From Cupriavidus pauculus (lineage in GTDB: Bacteria; Pseudomonadota; Gammaproteobacteria; Burkholderiales; Burkholderiaceae): a stretch of 64,000 nt of DNA. The notes under the pieces are model-generated. The model did no database searches. It was given only the letters and a program-made list of their open reading frames with translations, and had not been told where the DNA came from. Location: contig NZ_CP044065.1 of NCBI RefSeq assembly GCF_008693385.1, positions 434,001-498,000 of the forward strand. The letters run 5' to 3'. The position numbers were made by a program, and so were the translations under genes. This document shows, piece after piece, positions 26,902-36,798 of the stretch (the first letter of the stretch is position 1; each line of letters starts with the position of its first letter).

Positions 26902-27681
26902 TCAGGCCGTACGCTTGCGTGCGGCCGTCTTGGCCGGTGCCTTCGCGGCTGTCTTGGTTGCCGTCTTGGTGGCCGTCTTGCGCGTGGCGGTGCCCGCCGT
27001 CGTCTTGGTGGCGGTCTTGGTCGCGGTCTTCGTCGCCGTCTTGCGTGCCGGGGTGCCCGCCGTCTTGCCGGCCGCCTTCCGCGCCGGCGCCGTCACCGGT
27101 CCCTTGACCGGCACGCCCGTCGAGGCCTTGCGCGTGACGGGCCTGCGGCCCATCGTCGCCAGGGCGTCCGGATCGGTGTCCTCGTGGCCCATCGGCGGCG
27201 ACGGTTCCTTCATGCCCTCGGGCAGGCGCGCCAGCGCCGGCTTGAGGTTGGTCGCACGCCTGGCGCGCGGCGCACGCTCGGCGGTGTCCTCGTCGTCCTC
27301 GTCCATCGGCTCGCTGGCCTTGGCCAGGCCCTTGCCGCTCGCGAGCTTCATGCGCACCGGCTTGTCACCCCAGATTTCCTCGAGGTTGTAGTACAGGCGC
27401 AGCTGCGGCTGCAGGATATGGACGACCGCGTCGCCGCAGTCCACCAGTACCCACTCGCCCGTTTCCAGGCCCTCGACGGCCACGATATGGCCGCCGGCAT
27501 CCTTGACCGTGTCGCGGACCGAGGCGGCCAGCGCCTTCGTCTGCCGATTCGAACTGCCGCTGGCGATCACCACCCGGTCGAACAGCTCGGTCAGGTGAGT
27601 GGTGTCGAACACCTTGATGTCCTGCGCTTTGACATCCTCGAGCCCGTCGACGATGGCGCGTTGCAGTTTGCGAATATCCAT
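26902..27681 (-). CDS. rsfS: Ribosomal silencing factor RsfS with long basic C-terminal extension
   Basis: RsfS binds L14 and blocks subunit joining in starved cells. Residues 1-115 are the complete RsfS domain (VFDTTHLTELFDRVVIASG, ETGEWVLVDCGDAVVHIL, YYNLEEIWGD). The protein is 259 residues, about twice the usual size. It continues with an acidic stretch (EPMDEDDEDTAERA), then a Lys/Ala/Thr tail with KTAT repeats at about 214-246, resembling histone H1 or AlgP tails and suited to binding nucleic acid. The tail may help ribosome association; that is inference. Confidence 0.92.
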   Translation of the reverse strand: MDIRKLQRAIVDGLEDVKAQDIKVFDTTHLTELFDRVVIASGSSNRQTKALAASVRDTVKDAGGHIVAVEGLETGEWVLVDCGDAVVHILQPQLRLYYNLEEIWGDKPVRMKLASGKGLAKASEPMDEDDEDTAERAPRARRATNLKPALARLPEGMKEPSPPMGHEDTDPDALATMGRRPVTRKASTGVPVKGPVTAPARKAAGKTAGTPARKTATKTATKTATKTTAGTATRKTATKTATKTAAKAPAKTAARKRTA

Positions 27682-27694
27682 GGTGTGTTCTTGT

Positions 27695-28426
27695 TCAGCC
27701 TTGATTCGAGTTGGGAGGCGAGTCGCTCCGGGCCTTGTGGTAAAGACCGTGACTCGCGATGTAGTGTGCCACGCCGTCCGGTAACTGGTCATCCGCAGTG
27801 TCACCACTGGCCAGACGGGCGCGCAGGCCGGTGGACGACAGATCGACGGCAAGCGTCTGATCGAGCCACATGTGGCCGGAGGGCGTGGATTGTATCAGGT
27901 GCCTGTCCGCCAGCCGTGCGCCCATGCTGGCGCGCACCGGCCCCTCGAGCGTGGCGAGGTCGAATCCCGGCCGTGTGGCCACGCACAGGTGCACGTGTTC
28001 GAACAGGTCTTCCCATCCGTGCCACGTGTGCAGGCGCAGCAATTGGTCGGCGCCCATGAGCCACGACATCGACGCTTCCGGGCCGTACTGCTCGCGCAGT
28101 TGCCGTACGGTATCGATGGTGTAGCTGGGGCCCGCGCGATCGACCTCCATGCGGCTCACGCCGACTGCGGCGGCGGTCTCGCCCACGGCCGCGGCGGCCA
28201 GTTCCGTCATCGCGAACCGGTCGGCGGCGGGCGTTACATCGTCGCCTTTCTGCCACGACTGGCCCGTGGGAATCCAGACGAGCTCGTCGAGCCCGAGGTG
28301 TTCGATAAACAGTTGCGCGAGCGCGACGTGGCCGCGATGGGGCGGATCGAATGTGCCGCCGAGAATGCCGAGACGGTAGGGTCGTTGCAATGCGGGACGC
28401 TGCAATGCGGAATTCGGATGGGTCAT
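27695..28426 (-). CDS. nadD: Nicotinate-nucleotide adenylyltransferase
   Basis: NadD, 243 residues, adenylates nicotinate mononucleotide in NAD synthesis. The nucleotidyl-transferase site [18 protein letters not shown] (about 19-36) and the C-terminal [14 protein letters not shown] (the SxTxxR motif) are present. ATG 28426 overlaps the hemF stop by 4 bases. It lies just upstream of rsfS, a widely conserved pair. Confidence 0.96.
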   Translation of the reverse strand: MTHPNSALQRPALQRPYRLGILGGTFDPPHRGHVALAQLFIEHLGLDELVWIPTGQSWQKGDDVTPAADRFAMTELAAAAVGETAAAVGVSRMEVDRAGPSYTIDTVRQLREQYGPEASMSWLMGADQLLRLHTWHGWEDLFEHVHLCVATRPGFDLATLEGPVRASMGARLADRHLIQSTPSGHMWLDQTLAVDLSSTGLRARLASGDTADDQLPDGVAHYIASHGLYHKARSDSPPNSNQG

Positions 28427-29352
28427 CGCACCGCGCCCAGTGCCGCCCAGTCTCGCGGGGGCAGGAAGTCGCTGTATAGCGCGGCTTCGGGGGTATCCGG
28501 CGCCGGCTGCCAGTCGTAGCGCCAGCTCACCTGCGGCGGCATCGACATCAGGATCGATTCCGCGCGTCCGCCCGATTGCAGCCCGAACAGCGTGCCGCGG
28601 TCGAACACGAGATTGAACTCCACGTAGCGGCCGCGGCGATAGGCCTGGAATTCACGCTCGCGCTCGCCATAGGGCGTGTCCTTGCGTGCGGTCAGAATCG
28701 GCAGATAGGCATCCAGAAACGCGTCGCCCACCGATTGCATCATCGCGAAGCTGCGGTCGAAACCGAGCGCGGAGAAGTCGTCGAAGAACACGCCGCCGAT
28801 GCCGCGCGCCTCGCCGCGGTGGCGCAGGAAGAAATACTCGTCGCACCACTGCTTGAAGCGCGGATACAGGTCGTCGCCGAACGGCGCGAGCGCGCGTTCG
28901 CACGTGCGATGGAAATGCACGCAATCGTCGGTTTCACCGTAGTAGGGCGTCAGGTCCATGCCGCCGCCGAACCACCAGACCGGTTCCGCATCGGGCTTCA
29001 CGGCCACGAAGCAGCGCACGTTCATATGCACGGTCGGCACGTACGGATTGCGTGGATGGAACACCAGCGAAACGCCGGTGGCCTCGAAACTGCGGCCCGC
29101 GAGTTCGGGGCGGTTGGCCGTGGCCGAAGGGGGCAGCGTGTCGCCGCGCACGTCGGAAAAGCCCACGCCCGCGCGTTCCATCACGGCGCCGCCTTCGAGA
29201 ATCCGCGTCCGGCCGCTGCCACGCAGGCGTTCGGTGGGCGGTTTCTCCCAGGCGTCGGTCAGGAACGGCTGGCCATCCACGGCCGCGATGGCATCGGTGA
29301 TGCGGTCTTGCAGACCGAGCAGATAGGCACGGACTGCCTGGGTATCGATCAT
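28423..29352 (-). CDS. hemF: Oxygen-dependent coproporphyrinogen III oxidase
   Basis: HemF, 309 residues, converts coproporphyrinogen III to protoporphyrinogen IX using O2. Strong matches: [45 protein letters not shown] and [16 protein letters not shown] with [18 protein letters not shown]. The ATG at 29352 is used; the frame opens 10 codons earlier. Its stop overlaps nadD. The oxygen-independent relative HemW lies at 53047. Confidence 0.97.
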   Translation of the reverse strand: MIDTQAVRAYLLGLQDRITDAIAAVDGQPFLTDAWEKPPTERLRGSGRTRILEGGAVMERAGVGFSDVRGDTLPPSATANRPELAGRSFEATGVSLVFHPRNPYVPTVHMNVRCFVAVKPDAEPVWWFGGGMDLTPYYGETDDCVHFHRTCERALAPFGDDLYPRFKQWCDEYFFLRHRGEARGIGGVFFDDFSALGFDRSFAMMQSVGDAFLDAYLPILTARKDTPYGEREREFQAYRRGRYVEFNLVFDRGTLFGLQSGGRAESILMSMPPQVSWRYDWQPAPDTPEAALYSDFLPPRDWAALGAVR

Positions 29353-29380
29353 GATCGAAAAGATCGTAGGGGCCGGTAAC

Positions 29381-29416
29381 AAAACCGCCGACGGATGGCA
29401 TCCACTGCGTCGGCGG
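29381..29416 (-). terminator. Terminator after purD
   Basis: Minus-strand stem CCGCCGAC ... GTCGGCGG (8 base pairs, 16-base loop) followed by TTTT. It lies 84 bases after the purD stop and before hemF, so hemF has its own promoter. Confidence 0.7.
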
Positions 29417-29499
29417 TCATCGTGGTGTCACGATTGTACCGGCTGGGCTGGCCCCACGTGCCGTGGAGCGCTCGCCGGTCGGGAAGGTGTCCGGCCGCC

Positions 29500-30768
29500 T
29501 CAGCGGCGGATGGCGCGGTAGCCAATGTCGGTCCGGTACTGCATGCCGTCGAACCGGATCTGTTCCACGGCCGCGTAGGCGTTCTTCTGCGCGGCCTTGA
29601 CGGTGTCCGCGAGGCCCACCACGCACAGCACGCGGCCGCCCGAGGTCAGCAGCTTGCCGTCCTGGAGGGTGGTGCCCGCATGGAACGTCACGGCGTCGGC
29701 GGTCTCGGCCGGAATACCGGTGATCTCGTCGCCGTTGCGCGGCGTGTCGGGATAGTTGTACGCGGCCATCACCACGCCCAGCGCGGTCCGGCGGTCCCAG
29801 TCGAGCTCGACTTCGTCGAGGCGCATGGTCACCGCGGCTTCCATCACGTCCACGAGGTCGGTCTTCAGGCGCGCCATGATCGGCTGCGTTTCCGGATCGC
29901 CCATGCGGCAGTTGAACTCGAGCGTCTTCGGGTTGCCGTCCTTGTCGATCATCAGGCCCGCGTACAGGAAGCCCGTGTACGGAATGCCATCCTTCTCCAT
30001 GCCGCGCACGGTCGGCATGATGATCTCGCGCAGCGCGCGCGCATGCAGCGCGGGCGTGACCACCGGCGCGGGCGAGTAGGCGCCCATGCCGCCCGTGTTG
30101 GGGCCGGCATCGGCGTCCAGCAGGCGCTTGTGATCCTGGCTCGTGGCCAGCGCGAGCACGTTCTTGCCATCGACCAGCACGATGAAGCTCGCTTCCTCGC
30201 CCTCGAGGAATTCCTCGATCACGACACGCGCGCCGGCATCGCCGAGCTTGTTGTCGGCCAGCATCATGTCCACGGCCGAATGCGCTTCTTCGAGCGTCAT
30301 CGCCACGACCACGCCCTTGCCCGCGGCCAGGCCGTCGGCCTTGATCACGATCGGCGCGCCCTGGGCGTCGATATAGGCATGCGCGCGCGTGGCGTCGGAA
30401 AACGTCTCGTACGCGGCGGTGGGAATGTTGTGGCGGTGCATGAAGGCCTTGGCGAAGTCCTTCGACGACTCGAGCTGCGCCGCCGCGCGCGTGGGCCCGA
30501 AAATGCGCAAGCCGCGCGCGCGGAACACGTCCACGATGCCGCGGGCCAGCGGCGCCTCGGGCCCCACCACGGTGAAGGCCACGCCTTCGCGCTCGGCGAA
30601 TGCGGCAAGCACTTCCGGGTCGGTCAGCGGCACGTTCTGCAGGCGCTTGTCGAGCGCCGTCCCGCCATTGCCGGGCGCCACGTAGACGACCTGCACCTTG
30701 GGCGACTGGGCCAACTTCCAGGCCAGCGCATGTTCACGGCCACCGGAGCCGACTACCAATACTTTCAT
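29500..30768 (-). CDS. purD: Phosphoribosylamine-glycine ligase
   Basis: PurD (GARS), 422 residues, second step of purine synthesis. ATP-grasp fold: MKVLVVGSGGREHALAWKL, YVAPGNGGT, KADGLAAGKGVVVA, the signature FNCRMGDPETQ and the ending GGRVLCVVGL. It is preceded on the same strand by yebC (83 bases) and followed by a terminator. Confidence 0.98.
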   Translation of the reverse strand: MKVLVVGSGGREHALAWKLAQSPKVQVVYVAPGNGGTALDKRLQNVPLTDPEVLAAFAEREGVAFTVVGPEAPLARGIVDVFRARGLRIFGPTRAAAQLESSKDFAKAFMHRHNIPTAAYETFSDATRAHAYIDAQGAPIVIKADGLAAGKGVVVAMTLEEAHSAVDMMLADNKLGDAGARVVIEEFLEGEEASFIVLVDGKNVLALATSQDHKRLLDADAGPNTGGMGAYSPAPVVTPALHARALREIIMPTVRGMEKDGIPYTGFLYAGLMIDKDGNPKTLEFNCRMGDPETQPIMARLKTDLVDVMEAAVTMRLDEVELDWDRRTALGVVMAAYNYPDTPRNGDEITGIPAETADAVTFHAGTTLQDGKLLTSGGRVLCVVGLADTVKAAQKNAYAAVEQIRFDGMQYRTDIGYRAIRR

Positions 30769-30851
30769 GTTCCACTGCCAGATAAGAAACGGATGCGCGG
30801 AGGGACTGCGGCCGTTTCGGGAGTTTTCGGGGGTCGAGTCGCGCCGAGGCG

Positions 30852-31577
30852 TTACTCCTCGATGACCGCGTTGGTGAAGACTTCCTGCACGTCGTCCAGA
30901 TTTTCGATGGCGTCCAGCAGCTTCTGCATCTTCACGGCATCGTCGCCCGTGAAGCTCACCTCGTTCTGCGGCTTCATCACGACGTCCGCCACCTCGGCCT
31001 TGAAGCCCGCGGCTTCCAGCGCCGCCTTCACCGCCGAAAAATCGTTGGGCGGGCAGGTGACTTCGATCGAGCCGTCCTCGTTGCCGACCACATCGTCGGC
31101 ACCGGCTTCGAGCGCCGCTTCCATGAGCTTGTCCTCGGGCGTACCCGGGGCGAACAGGAACTGGCCGCAATGCGTGAACATGAAGGCCACGGAGCCTTCC
31201 GCGCCCATGTTGCCGCCGTGCTTCGAGAAGGCGTGGCGTACTTCGGCCACGGTCCGCGTGCGGTTGTCGGTCAGGCAGTCCACGATGATCGCCGCGCCGG
31301 CCAGGCCGTAGCCCTCGTAGCGGATTTCTTCGTAGTTGGCACCCTCGAGGCCACCCACGCCGCGCTGGATCGCGCGCTGGATGTTGTCCTTGGGCATGTT
31401 GGCGTCCATGGCCTTGTCGATCGACAGGCGCAGGCGCGGGTTGGAATCGGCATCGCCGCCGCCGAGCTTGGCGGCCACGGTGATTTCCTTGATGAGTCGC
31501 GTCCAGACCTTGCCGCGCTTGGCGTCAGCGGCGGCTTTCTTGTGTTTGATGTTGGCCCATTTGGAATGACCGGCCAT
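30852..31577 (-). CDS. yebC: YebC/PmpR-family DNA-binding or translation-associated protein
   Basis: A 241-residue protein with the full family pattern: [57 protein letters not shown] and [18 protein letters not shown]. Family members have been described as transcription regulators and, for some, as factors that relieve ribosome stalling; the role here cannot be told. ATG 31577 is the family start. Followed by purD. Confidence 0.95.
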   Translation of the reverse strand: MAGHSKWANIKHKKAAADAKRGKVWTRLIKEITVAAKLGGGDADSNPRLRLSIDKAMDANMPKDNIQRAIQRGVGGLEGANYEEIRYEGYGLAGAAIIVDCLTDNRTRTVAEVRHAFSKHGGNMGAEGSVAFMFTHCGQFLFAPGTPEDKLMEAALEAGADDVVGNEDGSIEVTCPPNDFSAVKAALEAAGFKAEVADVVMKPQNEVSFTGDDAVKMQKLLDAIENLDDVQEVFTNAVIEE

Positions 31578-31723
31578 GATTTCTTCTCTCCGAGGCGGAA
31601 ACGCGTGACGGCGCGGCCAGCGCGCCATGTGATGGATGTGCCAATCTGCTGGCTATAATCAGCGCAGGATTTTATCACGCGGCCAACTCTCCCTGACGGC
31701 CGCACGTGCTTCCAGAGACTGCC

Positions 31724-33277
31724 ATGGCCGATCCCATCCTCCTTGCCAAGAATGCCGAGCACGAACTGGTGCTGCTGCCCGAAATGGGCAACCGGCATGG
31801 CCTGATCACCGGCGCCACGGGCACCGGCAAGACCGTCACCCTGCAAACGCTCGCGCAGGGGTTCTCGCGGCTGGGCGTTCCAGTGTTCATGGCCGACGTC
31901 AAAGGTGACTTGACCGGCATATCCCAGCCTGGGCAGGCATCCGAGAAACTCAAGGCGCGGCTGGCCGAGCATGGCCTGCCGGAGCCGGTATGGGGCGGCT
32001 GCCCGACCACGTTGTGGGACGTCTTCGGCGAGAAGGGGCATCCCGTGCGCGCCACGGTCTCGCACATGGGGCCGCTGCTGCTGTCGCGCATGCTCGAGCT
32101 CAACGACACCCAGCAGGGCGTGCTGAACCTCGTGTTCCGCATTGCCGACGCCAACGGCCTGCTGCTGCTCGACGCCAAGGACCTGCGCGCGATGCTCCAG
32201 TACGTGGGCGACAACGCCGCGCAGTTCACCACCGAGTACGGGAATATCTCCGCCGCGTCCATCGGCGCGATCCAGCGCGGCCTCGTCGCGCTCGAGTCGC
32301 AGGGCGCGGACCAGTTCTTCGGCGAGCCGATGCTGAACCTCGAGGACTTCATCCAGACCGAAAAGGGGCAGGGCGTCGTCAATATCCTGTCCGCCGACAA
32401 GCTGATGAACGCCCCGCGCCTGTACGCGACGTTCCTGCTGTGGATGCTGTCGGAGCTGTTCGAGAAGCTGCCCGAGGCCGGCGATCTGGAAAAACCCAAG
32501 CTCGTGTTCTTCTTCGACGAGGCGCATCTGCTGTTCAACGACGCGCCCAAGGGGCTGCTCGACAAGATCGAACAGGTGGTGCGGCTCGTGCGGTCCAAGG
32601 GCGTCGGCGTGTACTTCGTCACGCAGAACCCGCTCGATATTCCCGATACGGTGCTCGGCCAGCTCGGCAATCGCGTCCAGCACGCGCTGCGCGCGTTCAC
32701 GCCGCGCGACCAGAAGGCCGTGAAGGTGGCCGCGACGACGATGCGCGCGAACCCCAAGCTGTCGCTGGAACAGGCCATCGGCGAGCTCGGCGTGGGCGAG
32801 GCGCTGGTCTCGTGCCTCGATGCCAAGGGCACGCCGGGCATTACCGAGCGCGCGTGGGTGCTGGCGCCGGGCAGCCGTATCGGCCCGATCAACGACGACG
32901 AGCGCAAGCAGCTGATCGCCACGTCGCTCGTGGCGGGCGTCTACGAGCAGGCGATCGATCGCGAGTCGGCGTACGAGAAGCTGCGTGGGGAAGCGGCCAA
33001 TGGCGGCCGCGGCAAGACCGCCGCGCCGTCCGCGAAAGTGCCCGCCGGCACGACCGCCGGCACCCCGCCGGAAGCCCCGTCCGAGGAAGGCGGCTGGCTC
33101 GGCCAGGCCGGCGATATCTTCGGCACGCTGACGCGCGGCACGGGCAAGAGCGGCCGCGGCGATTCCATCCTCGAGTCGATGGCCAAGTCCGCGGCGCGCA
33201 CGGTCGGGTCGCAGGTGGGCCGCGAACTGATTCGCGGCGTGCTGGGCAGCCTGCTGGGATCGGGGCGCAAGAAATAG
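31724..33277 (+). CDS. HerA/DUF853-type ATPase (YjgR-like)
   Basis: A 517-residue P-loop ATPase of the HerA-FtsK superfamily. Walker A is [17 protein letters not shown] (about 30), Walker B is [14 protein letters not shown] (about 260), followed by [16 protein letters not shown]. After about 440 a low-complexity linker ([20 protein letters not shown]) leads to a short C-terminal domain rich in Gly/Arg ([15 protein letters not shown]). The family is widespread and poorly understood. ATG 31724 ([10 protein letters not shown]) is preferred over 31706. A strong terminator follows. Confidence 0.88.
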   Translation: MADPILLAKNAEHELVLLPEMGNRHGLITGATGTGKTVTLQTLAQGFSRLGVPVFMADVKGDLTGISQPGQASEKLKARLAEHGLPEPVWGGCPTTLWDVFGEKGHPVRATVSHMGPLLLSRMLELNDTQQGVLNLVFRIADANGLLLLDAKDLRAMLQYVGDNAAQFTTEYGNISAASIGAIQRGLVALESQGADQFFGEPMLNLEDFIQTEKGQGVVNILSADKLMNAPRLYATFLLWMLSELFEKLPEAGDLEKPKLVFFFDEAHLLFNDAPKGLLDKIEQVVRLVRSKGVGVYFVTQNPLDIPDTVLGQLGNRVQHALRAFTPRDQKAVKVAATTMRANPKLSLEQAIGELGVGEALVSCLDAKGTPGITERAWVLAPGSRIGPINDDERKQLIATSLVAGVYEQAIDRESAYEKLRGEAANGGRGKTAAPSAKVPAGTTAGTPPEAPSEEGGWLGQAGDIFGTLTRGTGKSGRGDSILESMAKSAARTVGSQVGRELIRGVLGSLLGSGRKK

Positions 33278-33628
33278 CGCGACATCCAGTAGCGCGACAT
33301 CCGCCTCTCCAAATGGAACAAGGGCCGCCTTTCGGGCGGCCCTTGTTTTTGCTGCAAGGAAAGTTGAGCATCGATGAAAATGCCCGAAGCGAATCGTATT
33401 TTCTTTGTGGCGCGGAATGAATAAGCCAAACCTTATTTAAGTGAAACGCTTTGTCTTATTTTCGTTTATATAGATACATATCCTTGATTTTTAAGGGATA
33501 AATTTAGATAAAAGCGGTTTGTCCGGATGCAACAATGGCCCCGGGTGCCATTGAGCATATCAAATCGATGATTTCATAATTGGCTCGCTCGCAAGAATTG
33601 GCTTGCGAAAATATAAGAGAGCATATTT
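33278..33628. other. Intergenic region with AT-rich stretch before the porin
   Basis: The first 75 bases hold the terminator of the upstream gene. From about 33390 to 33540 the sequence is strongly AT-rich (for example TTCGTTTATATAGATACATA), unlike the GC-rich surroundings. It holds several possible -10 boxes and an imperfect hairpin ATCCTT/AAGGGAT at 33480-33502. It is most likely the porin promoter and regulatory region with a long 5' leader. I found no small gene with support. Confidence 0.5.
33320..33350 (+). terminator. Terminator after the HerA-type ATPase gene
   Basis: Stem AAGGGCCGCC, short loop TTTC, stem GGGCGGCCCTT, then GTTTTT. A strong Rho-independent terminator 43 bases after the stop. 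Confidence 0.9.
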
Positions 33629-34735
33629 ATGAAATTGAAGGTTCTGCCTATTGCTGCCGCAGCCCTGCTTTCCACGTCGGCATTCGCGCAGTCGAGCGTT
33701 ACGCTGTACGGCGTGCTCGATGCGGGCATCGAATATCGCACCAACACGCCGGTGGGCGGCAAGTCCGTGCTCGGCATGACGTCCGGCGGCCTCGCCGGCA
33801 GCCGCTGGGGCCTGCGCGGCGTGGAAGACCTCGGCGGTGGGCTGAAGGGCGTCTTCGTGCTGGAAAGCGGCTTCGATATCGACACCGGGAAATCGGGCCA
33901 GAACAACCGCCTCTTCGGCCGCAAGGCCTATCTGGGCCTGGCCGGCAACTGGGGCCAGCTGACCCTGGGCCGTCAGGAAACTCCGGCCTTCGACTTTGCG
34001 TTGCAGTTCGATCCGATGGGGCTCGCCAACTACTCGCTGGCCACGCAGGACGGCGCGTTCGCGGGCCGTGCCGACAATGCCGTCAAGTACGCGGCGAACT
34101 TCAACGGGCTGACCGTGAGCGCGCTCTACAGCTTTGGCGCGAACACGGGCGGCGGCGGCTGGGGCGAAGTGCCGGGCAAGGCGAAGCTGGGCGCGGAGAC
34201 GAGCCTCGGCCTCGGCTATGCGTCGGGCCCGTTTGCCGTGGGCGCGGTCGTGGACCAGCTCAACGTGGGGCAGCCCAATGGTACGGTTGCCCGGATGCCG
34301 AATTCGGAAGACATGAAGATCCGCCGCGCGGCGCTGGGCGGGTCGTACGCGATCGGTCCGGTCAAGATGTATGCGGGCTATCGCTGGGCCAAGGCCTACA
34401 GTTTCGCCACGCTGCCGGGTACCGATGGCAAGAACGCATCGAACCTGTACTGGCTGGGCCTGGGGTATCAGGTCACGCCGGCCCTGTCGCTGACGGGCGC
34501 TGCCTACTATCAGGACGTGCGCGGCTCGGGTTCCGATCCGTGGACCTTCGTCGTGTCCGGCGACTATGCGTTCTCCAAGCGCACGGACATGTACTGGAAC
34601 CTCAGCTATGCGATGAACCGCGAACGGTCCACGATGGGCGTGGCAGGTGTGGGCATCGGCGGCAGCGGCTACGGCTCGGCCGCCATCGGCCAGAGCCAGT
34701 TCGGCTCGACCATCGGCCTGCGCCACAAGTTCTGA
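33629..34735 (+). CDS. Outer-membrane porin, Gram-negative general type
   Basis: A 368-residue trimeric-porin family protein. Signal peptide 1-20 (cleavage after AFA, before QSSVTLYGVLDAG). It has SRWGLRGVEDLGGGLKGVFVLESG, the eyelet-like GRKAYLGLAGNWGQLTLGRQ and a beta-barrel ending in GLRHKF with the C-terminal Phe required by the BAM machinery. Typical of betaproteobacterial OmpC-like porins with 16 strands. It stands alone after an AT-rich leader and converges with upp. Confidence 0.95.
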   Translation: MKLKVLPIAAAALLSTSAFAQSSVTLYGVLDAGIEYRTNTPVGGKSVLGMTSGGLAGSRWGLRGVEDLGGGLKGVFVLESGFDIDTGKSGQNNRLFGRKAYLGLAGNWGQLTLGRQETPAFDFALQFDPMGLANYSLATQDGAFAGRADNAVKYAANFNGLTVSALYSFGANTGGGGWGEVPGKAKLGAETSLGLGYASGPFAVGAVVDQLNVGQPNGTVARMPNSEDMKIRRAALGGSYAIGPVKMYAGYRWAKAYSFATLPGTDGKNASNLYWLGLGYQVTPALSLTGAAYYQDVRGSGSDPWTFVVSGDYAFSKRTDMYWNLSYAMNRERSTMGVAGVGIGGSGYGSAAIGQSQFGSTIGLRHKF

Positions 34736-34748
34736 TGGCCTGAGGTCG

Positions 34749-34783
34749 GCGCGGGCAGGCGGGATGTGGCCGCTCGCCCGCGC
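34749..34783. other. Hairpin between convergent porin and upp genes
   Basis: Perfect 8-base inverted repeat GCGCGGGC ... GCCCGCGC with a 19-base loop in the 65-base gap between the two stop codons. No T-run follows on either strand, so it may slow RNA polymerase or protect 3' ends rather than being a classic terminator. Confidence 0.4.
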
Positions 34784-34800
34784 GATGCGCCCGGTCGATG

Positions 34801-35451
34801 CTAGTTTTTCGTACCGAACAGACGGTCGCCGGCGTCGCCGAGGCCGGGCACGATGTAGGCGTGCGAGTCCAGGTGGCTGTCCAGCGATGCCACGAACAGC
34901 TTGACGCCCGGATGCGCTTTCTGGAAAACCTCCACGCCTTCCGGCGCGGCCACGAGCGCCACGAACGTGATGGCGTCATCCTTCACGCCCCGCTTCTTGA
35001 GCACGTCCACCGCATGCGCGGCCGAGTAGCCCGTGGCGACCATCGGATCGCAGAGGATGAAGCTGCGGTCCTCGAGATCGGGCAGGCGCACCAGATATTC
35101 CACGGGGCGGTGCTGCTCGTCGCGATACACGCCGATATGGCCGATACGCGCCGACGGCACCAGTTCCACGAGCCCGTCGCTCATGCCCACGCCCGCGCGC
35201 AGTACCGGGACGATCGTGAGCTTCTTGCCGGCGATGACCGGCGCTTCCAGCGGTGTCAGCGGCGTCTCGATATGGCGCGTGGTCAGCGGCAGGTCGCGCG
35301 TGATCTCGTATCCCATCAGCAGCGTGATCTCGCGCAGCAGTTCGCGGAACGTGCGCGTGGACGTTTCCTTGTCGCGCATGTGCGAGAGCTTGTGCTGGAT
35401 CAGCGGGTGGTCGAGGATGAACAGGTTGGGGAAGCGCGGATCTTGTTTCAT
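34801..35451 (-). CDS. upp: Uracil phosphoribosyltransferase
   Basis: Upp, 216 residues, makes UMP from uracil and PRPP. It shows [32 protein letters not shown], the PRPP loop [12 protein letters not shown] and the uracil-binding [16 protein letters not shown] near the end. Just upstream of the ATG the minus strand can form GAGTCCC-CTCGGC-GGGACTC (35465-35484), a 7-base hairpin close to the ribosome binding site. Confidence 0.98.
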   Translation of the reverse strand: MKQDPRFPNLFILDHPLIQHKLSHMRDKETSTRTFRELLREITLLMGYEITRDLPLTTRHIETPLTPLEAPVIAGKKLTIVPVLRAGVGMSDGLVELVPSARIGHIGVYRDEQHRPVEYLVRLPDLEDRSFILCDPMVATGYSAAHAVDVLKKRGVKDDAITFVALVAAPEGVEVFQKAHPGVKLFVASLDSHLDSHAYIVPGLGDAGDRLFGTKN

Positions 35452-35464
35452 GCTGGCAGTCTGG

Positions 35465-35484
35465 AGTCCCGCCGAGGGGACTCG
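35465..35484 (-). promoter_or_regulatory. Hairpin in the upp leader
   Basis: Minus-strand inverted repeat GAGTCCC/GGGACTC with loop CTCGGC, ending 13 bases before the upp ATG. It could limit access to the start site; no experimental basis. Confidence 0.35.
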
Positions 35485-35599
35485 GCTAATGAGGAGCGGG
35501 CGCCGCGCGGCATGCCGGCGCGGACCCGATGCAGCGCGATTGTAATGGCATTGACCGCCGGACGGTCACAACCGCGCCACCGGACGCCCGGTCCACCGC

Positions 35600-36622
35600 T
35601 CAGTCCACGGTAATGGCGGCTTCCTTCGCGACCTTGCCAAAACGCTCGTACTCGGTCTGCGTCAGCGACTGCAGCTCGGCCGCGCTCGATCCCTTCGGAT
35701 TGAAGCCCGCCGCCACCAGCTTGTCGCGCACGTCCGGCCGCGCCAGCGCCTCCACGAACGCGGCGTTGAGCGCCTGAACCACCGGCGCGGGAAGGTTCGC
35801 CGGCCCGTAGACGCCGAACCACGGCTCCACCGAGTAACCGGCCAGGCCCGCCTCGGCAAGCGTCGGCACGTTCGGCAGCGACGGCGAGCGCGTCTTGCCC
35901 GCCACCGCCAGCGCGCGCAGCTTGCCCGCCTGGATATGCGGCAGCGAGGCCGGCAGGTTGTCGAACATCACCTGCAGGTGGCCGCCGAGCATGTCGTTGA
36001 TGGCCGGGCTGCTGCCCTTGTACGGCACGTGCACGAGCCCTGTCTGCGTCATCTGCGAGAACATCGCGCCGGCGAGGTGCATCGAGGTGCCGGTGCCGGC
36101 GGTCGCGTACGTCAGGCCCGGATGCGCCTTCGCGTAGGCGACCAGCTCGGGCACGGTCTTCACGGGCAGGCTCTCGCTGACCTCGAGCACGATGGTCGAG
36201 GTGCCCAGCAGGCTGATCGCCGTGAAGTCCTTGCGCGGGTCGAACGGCACATGCTTGTAGATATGCGGATTCAGCGCGTTGGTCGAGATCGCGCCGAAGC
36301 CGATCGTGTAGCCGTCGGCCGCGGCCTTGGCCACCGCGTCCATGCCGATATTGCCGCCCGCGCCAGGCCGGTTTTCGATGACCACCGGCTGGCCCAGCTT
36401 CTCGGCCACGCGCTGGCCCACCGTGCGTGCGACGAGGTCGGTGGTGCCGCCGGCCGCGTAGGGCACGACGAAGCGGATCGGCTTGGCCGGATAGGCGTCG
36501 GCGGCGCGCGCGGTCAGGACGGAGAAGGGCAGCGCGAGCGCGACGGGCAGGGCGAGGGCGGACTGGATCAGCGTGCGGCGGACGCGCGCGCGGCGGTGCG
36601 CCGGGCGAAGGGTGTACGGCAT
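35600..36622 (-). CDS. Tripartite tricarboxylate transporter family (Bug) substrate-binding protein
   Basis: Periplasmic receptor of 340 residues with an Arg-rich (possibly Tat-like, HRRARVRRTLIQ) signal peptide cleaved after AARA-type residues near 40. The mature part begins AYPAKPIRFVVPYAAGGTTDLVARTVG, the Bug hallmark, followed by VIENRPGAGGNIGMDAVAKA and GLVHVPYKGSSPAINDMLGGH. Bug proteins are greatly expanded in Burkholderiaceae and bind carboxylates or other small ligands. No TctA/TctB membrane genes are adjacent, as is usual for orphan Bugs. Confidence 0.93.
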   Translation of the reverse strand: MPYTLRPAHRRARVRRTLIQSALALPVALALPFSVLTARAADAYPAKPIRFVVPYAAGGTTDLVARTVGQRVAEKLGQPVVIENRPGAGGNIGMDAVAKAAADGYTIGFGAISTNALNPHIYKHVPFDPRKDFTAISLLGTSTIVLEVSESLPVKTVPELVAYAKAHPGLTYATAGTGTSMHLAGAMFSQMTQTGLVHVPYKGSSPAINDMLGGHLQVMFDNLPASLPHIQAGKLRALAVAGKTRSPSLPNVPTLAEAGLAGYSVEPWFGVYGPANLPAPVVQALNAAFVEALARPDVRDKLVAAGFNPKGSSAAELQSLTQTEYERFGKVAKEAAITVD

Positions 36623-36798
36623 GACTCGAATGTCTCCTGGATAGTTGTCTTGGCGCCGGGCCGCGCTTGTGACGCGGGCCGGGCGCGAGCCATTGTAGGG
36701 GATCGGGCCGCCCTCGTGCTTGCGCCTTTTGACATACAATCGGCGGGTCCCGGCGCCCCGGCCTACCCGGCGCCGGCCCGCCTGACCGAACGCCGCCC

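Noticed and set aside
25945..28059. Plus-strand open frame of 704 codons across maf, rlmH, rsfS and nadD
   Set aside because: It runs antisense through four recognised genes; not a real gene.
31654..31659. TATAAT before the HerA-type ATPase gene
   Set aside because: The -10 is perfect, but no -35 or extended -10 is seen at a suitable distance, so it is not listed as a promoter.
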